From NCBI GenBank assembly GCA_018895795.1, contig JAHINZ010000289.1:1-8237 (forward strand): a stretch of 8,237 nucleotides of DNA, given 5' to 3'. The stretch is from Alphaproteobacteria bacterium (lineage in GTDB: Bacteria > Pseudomonadota > Alphaproteobacteria > Caulobacterales > Caulobacteraceae). A model generated the notes under the pieces. That model had not been told where the DNA came from, ran no database searches, and saw only the letters and a list, made by a program, of their open reading frames with translations. This document shows positions 4,704 through 8,237 of the stretch, piece by piece. A program made the translations under genes and the position numbers. Position 1 is the stretch's first letter; every line of letters begins with the position of its first letter.

Positions 4704-6788
4704 CTAGAACTTGCCCGAAACGCCGACGAAGACGCCGCGGCCCTCGCCCGGCCAGAAGGCCGCCGTGGTCTTGACCGTCGCGGCCGACACCGACGCCGCA
4801 TTGGCCAGCGGATTGACGGTCGCGACATAGCGCTTGTCGAACAGATTGCGCGCATCGAGGAACACCGTCACCCCGTCGCGGGTATAGCCGGTGTTCAGCG
4901 AGGCGATCGCATAGCCGGGGGCGCGGACCTTGTCGCGATAGTCGACAAAGGCGCCGCGCGGCGTCCATTCCAGCGACGGGGCCGCGAACCAGCCGGCCGG
5001 GTGCTCGTATTTGACCTCGGCGCGATACAGGTGCTCGGGCACGACGGGCAGGGTATTGTTCCCATACTGGGCGTCGCCGTCGAACGTGAAGTCCGACCAG
5101 GCCCAGGTCTGGCGCAGACGCAGGCGCGGGGTGATCCGCCAGTCCAGGCCCGCCTCGATCCCCTGGTGGATCGTCTTGTCGGCGTTGAAGGTCGAGGCCG
5201 GATGGTCGGCGTCGACCACGAAGCCCAGCAGTTCATGGCGAAGTTCGGCGCGATACAACGCCACGTCCCAGGCCAGGGCGCCCTCGCGGCCGCGCGCCCC
5301 TACCTCGCCGGTCCAGGCGGTCTGCGGAACCACCGGCGCGAAGCCGGCGGCGGCGGTGGGGGAATAGGCCCCGAAATTGGGCGGTTCGACCGACCGGGTC
5401 AGGTTGGCGAACACCTGGCTGTCGGGATCGACCTGGAACAGCAGGCCCACGCGGGGCGCCAGCCAGTCATAGTCGCGGCTGGCGGTCAGGTCGAAGGTCG
5501 AGGCCACGCCGGACAGCTTGTAGGCGTGATAGTCGCGGCTGGCGGCGCCATAGGTGGCGCCGGCCACCACGGCGACGCGCGGCGTGACGAACAGCCGGCC
5601 CTCGGCGAACACGTCCAGGGCCTTGGCGTTCTGGCGCGAGAAGGCCTGGAGCGCGCCATGCGAGCCGCGCCGGTTCAGCCACTGGCGGGCGTCCAGATCG
5701 CCGACCCGCCAGGACAGGCCGGTGAACAGGTCCGCCGCGTGGCCGGCGATCTGGCCGGTCCAGTCCAGCCGGCCGAAGGCGCCGAAATTGCGGCTTTCCT
5801 GGTCGATGACCTGGAAGATCGGATGGTCCAGATCGCGCCAGGCGCCATAGACCCCGCCCTCGAACACCGTGCTGTCCGACAGCCGCCAGGTGGTCTGCAG
5901 GCTGGCCCGGGCGTTGCGCATGTTGCGGCCGTAATTATTGGCCAGATTGCCGGCCCCGGCCTTGGTCGGACTGTTCAGGGCCTGGTCCAGGGTCACCGAC
6001 CCGGCGATCTGCTGGCGCAGGTCGGCGCCGCTGACATACAACCGCACCTCGCGATCCTCGCCGAAGCCGTGGCCGAGATTGGCCGACAGCCGCGCCGAGG
6101 AACTGTTGCTCTGCTGCCGCCAGCCGTCGGCGTTGCTCAGGGTGGCGCCGACAAAGACGTCGTTGTCGCCGGACTGGCGGGCGACCTCGCCATGCAGGCG
6201 GGCGGCGCCGAACGACCCGGCCTCGACGCGGATCAGGTTGTCGGCCCCGGCGGTCTTGCCGGTGGGGGTGACCATGTTGATCGCCCCGCCCAGCAGGGCG
6301 CCGCCGAAACGCAGGGCGTTGCCGCCCTTATAGACCTCGGTATAGCGGGCCAGCAGCGGGTCGATCAGCTGATAGTCGCCATAGCCGTCGGCCTCGTTCA
6401 GCGGCACGCCGTCCTGGGCCAGCAGGGTCCCGCGGTTGTGGTTGACGTTGCCCAGGCCCGAGCCGCGGATCGACAGACGGGTGTCCTCGCCGAACTTCTT
6501 CTGGGCGAACACGCCGGGCACGTCGCGGACGGTGTCGTTCAGCCCCAGGGCAAAGCGGTCGGCATAGGCCTCGGACGAGATCACCGCCACGGCGCCGGGG
6601 GTCTCCGACAGCCGCTTGCGGGCCCGGGCGACGGCGGGCGGATCTTCCGGATTGGGACGAGCGGTGACCAGAACCGAGTCGAGATTGGTCTGGTCGGTGT
6701 CGGCGGCCAGGTCGGCGGCCTGGGCGGCGGTGGACAGGCAAAGGCCCGCGACGCCCAGCATCAGGGCGCGTTGAAACGAGAAGGTCAT
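4704..6788 (-). CDS. TonB-dependent outer-membrane receptor (probably copper or copper-chelate uptake)
   Basis: This encodes 694 residues, normal for the family. The signal peptide ends at AQA (residue 24). A TonB-box-like DSVLVTA (37-43) follows, then the plug domain (about 60-175) with ETPGAVAVISSE, DTVRDVPGVFAQKKFGEDTRLSIRGSGLG, DGVPLNEADGYGDYQLIDPL and GGAINMVTPTG. The rest is the beta-barrel, ending in the typical C-terminal Phe (GVSGKF). The plug has the FecA-like pattern; I see no CxxxM/HxM copper site like that of OprC, so copper as substrate is inferred from the neighbours alone. The start is ATG at 6788, which places the signal peptide correctly; the frame stays open upstream but that stretch is Arg/Pro-rich and overlaps the DUF2946 gene. 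The ribosome site (AGGA, 11 bases upstream) is weak. The gap to the upstream DUF2946 gene is 65 bases. Confidence 0.93.
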   Translation of the reverse strand: MTFSFQRALMLGVAGLCLSTAAQAADLAADTDQTNLDSVLVTARPNPEDPPAVARARKRLSETPGAVAVISSEAYADRFALGLNDTVRDVPGVFAQKKFGEDTRLSIRGSGLGNVNHNRGTLLAQDGVPLNEADGYGDYQLIDPLLARYTEVYKGGNALRFGGALLGGAINMVTPTGKTAGADNLIRVEAGSFGAARLHGEVARQSGDNDVFVGATLSNADGWRQQSNSSSARLSANLGHGFGEDREVRLYVSGADLRQQIAGSVTLDQALNSPTKAGAGNLANNYGRNMRNARASLQTTWRLSDSTVFEGGVYGAWRDLDHPIFQVIDQESRNFGAFGRLDWTGQIAGHAADLFTGLSWRVGDLDARQWLNRRGSHGALQAFSRQNAKALDVFAEGRLFVTPRVAVVAGATYGAASRDYHAYKLSGVASTFDLTASRDYDWLAPRVGLLFQVDPDSQVFANLTRSVEPPNFGAYSPTAAAGFAPVVPQTAWTGEVGARGREGALAWDVALYRAELRHELLGFVVDADHPASTFNADKTIHQGIEAGLDWRITPRLRLRQTWAWSDFTFDGDAQYGNNTLPVVPEHLYRAEVKYEHPAGWFAAPSLEWTPRGAFVDYRDKVRAPGYAIASLNTGYTRDGVTVFLDARNLFDKRYVATVNPLANAASVSAATVKTTAAFWPGEGRGVFVGVSGKF

Positions 6789-6853
6789 GGGATGTGAAGT
6801 CCTGAAAACGTGACGAGGCGCGCGGGCGGCCGGAGCCGGGCGCGGGGTTTGGG

Positions 6854-7246
6854 TCAGGCGTTCAGGAACAGGGGCGGGCCTTGGCCGGGCGGCCGGGGCG
6901 CGATGCGCGCCGGGCCGCGCGATCCCAGGATCGGGATGACGGCCGCCTCGATCCGGGCGGCATAGACGATGGGCGCGACGCTGGGGGCGGGGTCGGGCGT
7001 GACGGCCGCCAGGCTGGCGGCGACGCACTGGCCGCAGCGGAAGCCGCCGAAGCTCTTGATCGGCGTCGGCTTTTCACCCGGCTTGAGCAGCTTGGGCCCG
7101 TCGACCGTACAGATGACGATGGCTTGGCCGGCCGCCGTCGGGCGGGCCATGGCGATGGCCGGAACCAGGGTCTGGGCCAGCACCGCGAGCGCCGCCAACC
7201 AGGCGACGAGCAGGCTCGATCCGAATTTTCCCCGGCGGGTGCGCAT
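6854..7246 (-). CDS. DUF2946-family secreted or membrane-anchored CxxC protein
   Basis: This encodes 130 residues. A basic N-terminus (MRTRRGKFG) and a hydrophobic segment (about 11-32) act as signal peptide or anchor. The family pattern follows: IVICT (43-47, C46) and FRCGQC (69-74, C71 and C74), then a Pro-rich end with GPPLFLNA, like the RxPP-type tails of DUF2946 proteins. The function is not established. Family members are usually found beside TonB-dependent receptors and copper proteins, and the three Cys could bind a metal or be redox-active. It is probably the first gene of the copper cluster. No Shine-Dalgarno is visible before the ATG at 7246, so translation may be leaderless or nearly so. 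As I recall, the copper-starvation operon pcuABCDE of Bradyrhizobium has a similar content and order. Confidence 0.8.
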   Translation of the reverse strand: MRTRRGKFGSSLLVAWLAALAVLAQTLVPAIAMARPTAAGQAIVICTVDGPKLLKPGEKPTPIKSFGGFRCGQCVAASLAAVTPDPAPSVAPIVYAARIEAAVIPILGSRGPARIAPRPPGQGPPLFLNA

Positions 7247-7255
7247 GACGGGGTG

Positions 7256-7284
7256 TGACTAGGCCGTGGTTAGGGCGGGGTCAA
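7256..7284 (-). promoter_or_regulatory. Possible promoter of the copper cluster
   Basis: On the minus strand TTGACC (7284-7279) is followed after 17 bases by TAGTCA (7261-7256). The -35 is good and the -10 poor. Read as a Caulobacter housekeeping promoter, TTGACCC plus a CCTAG core fits only partly. Initiation would fall about 4 bases before the DUF2946 ATG, which agrees with the absence of a ribosome site there. This is a weak call. Confidence 0.3.
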
Positions 7285-7313
7285 TCGGGGCCTTTGCGGC
7301 GCGGTCGTGTTGG

Positions 7314-7348
7314 CGGGTGGCAACATAGATGTGGAGACTGGGCACCCG
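7314..7348. promoter_or_regulatory. Inverted repeats upstream of the copper cluster
   Basis: CGGGTG (7314-7319) and CACCCG (7343-7348) are inverse complements. Between them ACAT (7323-7326) and ATGT (7329-7332) form a smaller dyad. They lie 68-102 bases upstream of the DUF2946 start, where an operator would be expected. They match no copper-regulator site that I can name. Confidence 0.25.
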
Positions 7349-7353
7349 TCTGC

Positions 7354-7389
7354 TTGAGATCGCCCCTGCCTCGATCTTCAAATATTTGA
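7354..7389. other. Bulged hairpin and AT-rich palindrome after the nuclease gene
   Basis: TTGAGATCG (7354-7362) pairs with CGATC, T7377 and CAA (7372-7381) with T7378 bulged, around a 9-base loop. A separate perfect 12-bp palindrome TCAAATATTTGA (7378-7389) overlaps its right side and begins 7 bases past the nuclease stop codon. Together they may end the nuclease transcript, though no T-run follows on the minus strand. The palindrome alone could be a regulator site. Confidence 0.3.
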
Positions 7390-7396
7390 TGTGATG

Positions 7397-8237
7397 TTAC
7401 CCTGAAACGGCCACTACCAGATCGCGCACGTAATCACCCAACGGTCCAATGTGGTCGCGATTGTGCTCGAGGATATGGCGCACGAGAAAGAGGGAGTCGT
7501 CTTTCTTGTTGAACGGCGCCCGGCTGTCCGAGATTTTTGCACAGACCGCGCCGATCAAGTTCGCAGCATCCACTGCCGCGAGCCACTTCGGGTCCAGAAT
7601 GTCGTGCTTCCATTCAGCGATCTTAAATGGATGCTCGCCGGCTACTGCGACGATCTCGGCTGCTACCACCTCCGGCGTAGCGGCTCCCGAAGAGGCGGGA
7701 TCTTTGCTCTCGATAAAGGCGGCGATGGCCGCAGCGTCGATCAGGTAGCACTCGAAATGTCGCCGGGGGAGAAAGTGCAGCAGACCACCCGAATTGCGCA
7801 CCATCTCAGCCGTGTCTTTGGCGTTCAGCTTTTCTGTGTCGAAGCTGAAGGCGACGGCGACAACGAGCGTCGCGGCGGCGGCGCTGAGCCGCTGGTAGAC
7901 CTCGTAAACGATCTCTGGATCGCGGCGGCGGGTATTGAAGTCGCCGGTCGCGGCCACCGAGGTTATGATCGTGCCCTTCGGCAAAGGGCCATGCAGGCTT
8001 TGATAGATGTACGGAAAACAGAGCTCCTCTGTCGCGCCTTCGACCCAGATGACTCGATCGGCGGCGAAGACGTCGGACATCGACACGCCGAGGTGCTCGG
8101 CAACCTCTCGCAATTTCCCGATTTCCGCGATGTCGAGCTGTTCGATACTGGACTCGTAACCGCTGCGCTTAGCGAGGTGCAGCGTCCTTGGATTGGCAAA
8201 GCCTATGACTTCCGGCGCGTGGGTAGAGACGATGTAT
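7397..8237 (-). CDS. OLD-like ATPase/TOPRIM nuclease, C-terminal part (5' end outside window)
   Basis: The frame is open to the right edge and gives 279 residues before TAA. It begins inside the ATPase domain: YIVSTHAPEV holds the ABC-type switch histidine (visible residue 6). A TOPRIM domain follows: VIWVEGATEE with catalytic Glu at visible residue 66, VVAVAFSFDTEK with D133 and E135 at the place of the usual DxD, and LPRRHFECYLID around residues 156-167, a stretch common in these proteins. Such ATPase-TOPRIM fusions (OLD family, including GajA of Gabija) are DNA nucleases, many acting in phage defence. No GajB-type helicase follows downstream on this strand. A TTG at 8113 is not the start, because the homology continues upstream of it. 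GC content and codon choice are visibly less extreme than in the neighbouring genes, suggesting acquisition by transfer. The 5' half and its neighbours are needed to name the system. Confidence 0.75.
   Translation of the reverse strand, partial: YIVSTHAPEVIGFANPRTLHLAKRSGYESSIEQLDIAEIGKLREVAEHLGVSMSDVFAADRVIWVEGATEELCFPYIYQSLHGPLPKGTIITSVAATGDFNTRRRDPEIVYEVYQRLSAAAATLVVAVAFSFDTEKLNAKDTAEMVRNSGGLLHFLPRRHFECYLIDAAAIAAFIESKDPASSGAATPEVVAAEIVAVAGEHPFKIAEWKHDILDPKWLAAVDAANLIGAVCAKISDSRAPFNKKDDSLFLVRHILEHNRDHIGPLGDYVRDLVVAVSG

Noticed and set aside
5001..6797. A 598-codon open frame on the + strand opposite the receptor gene
   Set aside because: It is Gly/Ala/Val/Gln-rich with no recognisable domain. 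It lies antisense to a clear TonB-dependent receptor and is what high GC produces opposite a real gene.
8111..8113. TTG as the start of a 238-residue stand-alone TOPRIM protein
   Set aside because: The frame stays open to the window edge, and the upstream residues include the STHAPEV switch-histidine motif of the ATPase domain, so this is one longer protein.

Overview
The window looks like chromosomal DNA from an alphaproteobacterium of the Caulobacter/Phenylobacterium group. It is strongly GC-rich, and the partial gene at the left edge closely resembles, from memory, the C-terminus of Caulobacter crescentus HisG. No database search was run, so all family assignments rest on motifs and recalled family features.

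Layout. (1) Positions 1-357 (+) hold the 3' end of hisG. (2) Positions 358-802 are a non-coding gap, more AT-rich than its surroundings. It holds three copies of a TTTGAC-N6-GTCAAA-type inverted repeat, the first overlapping the hisG stop. Between the second and third copies is a run of three stem-loops, ending in a terminator-like hairpin, that could be a small structured RNA. (3) Positions 803-1234 (+) encode a small DUF1801-domain protein. (4) Positions 1235-1371 are a convergent gap with two hairpins. (5) Positions 1372-3489 (-) encode a secreted M13-family zinc metallopeptidase with every catalytic motif intact. Its upstream region carries two clean palindromes. (6) Positions 3599-7246 (-) hold a four-gene cluster: DUF2946 protein, TonB-dependent receptor, YcnI-like DUF1775 protein and PCu(A)C copper chaperone. 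(7) Positions 7397-8237 (-) hold the C-terminal half of an OLD-like ATPase/TOPRIM nuclease. It runs off the right edge and has visibly lower GC than its neighbours.

The copper cluster is the functional core. The receptor would import a copper species across the outer membrane. The YcnI-like protein (mature N-terminal His) and the PCu(A)C protein (perfect H-X10-M-X21-H-X-M site) would bind copper in the periplasm and pass it on, probably towards cytochrome oxidase assembly. The DUF2946 protein (secreted or membrane-anchored, CxxC) has no settled role but is a usual companion. A near-perfect 14-bp hairpin between the receptor and the YcnI-like gene could lower expression of the two downstream genes relative to the receptor.

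I found no tRNA, rRNA, CRISPR array, insertion sequence or clear attachment site. The least explained parts are the 358-802 gap and the nuclease at the right edge.
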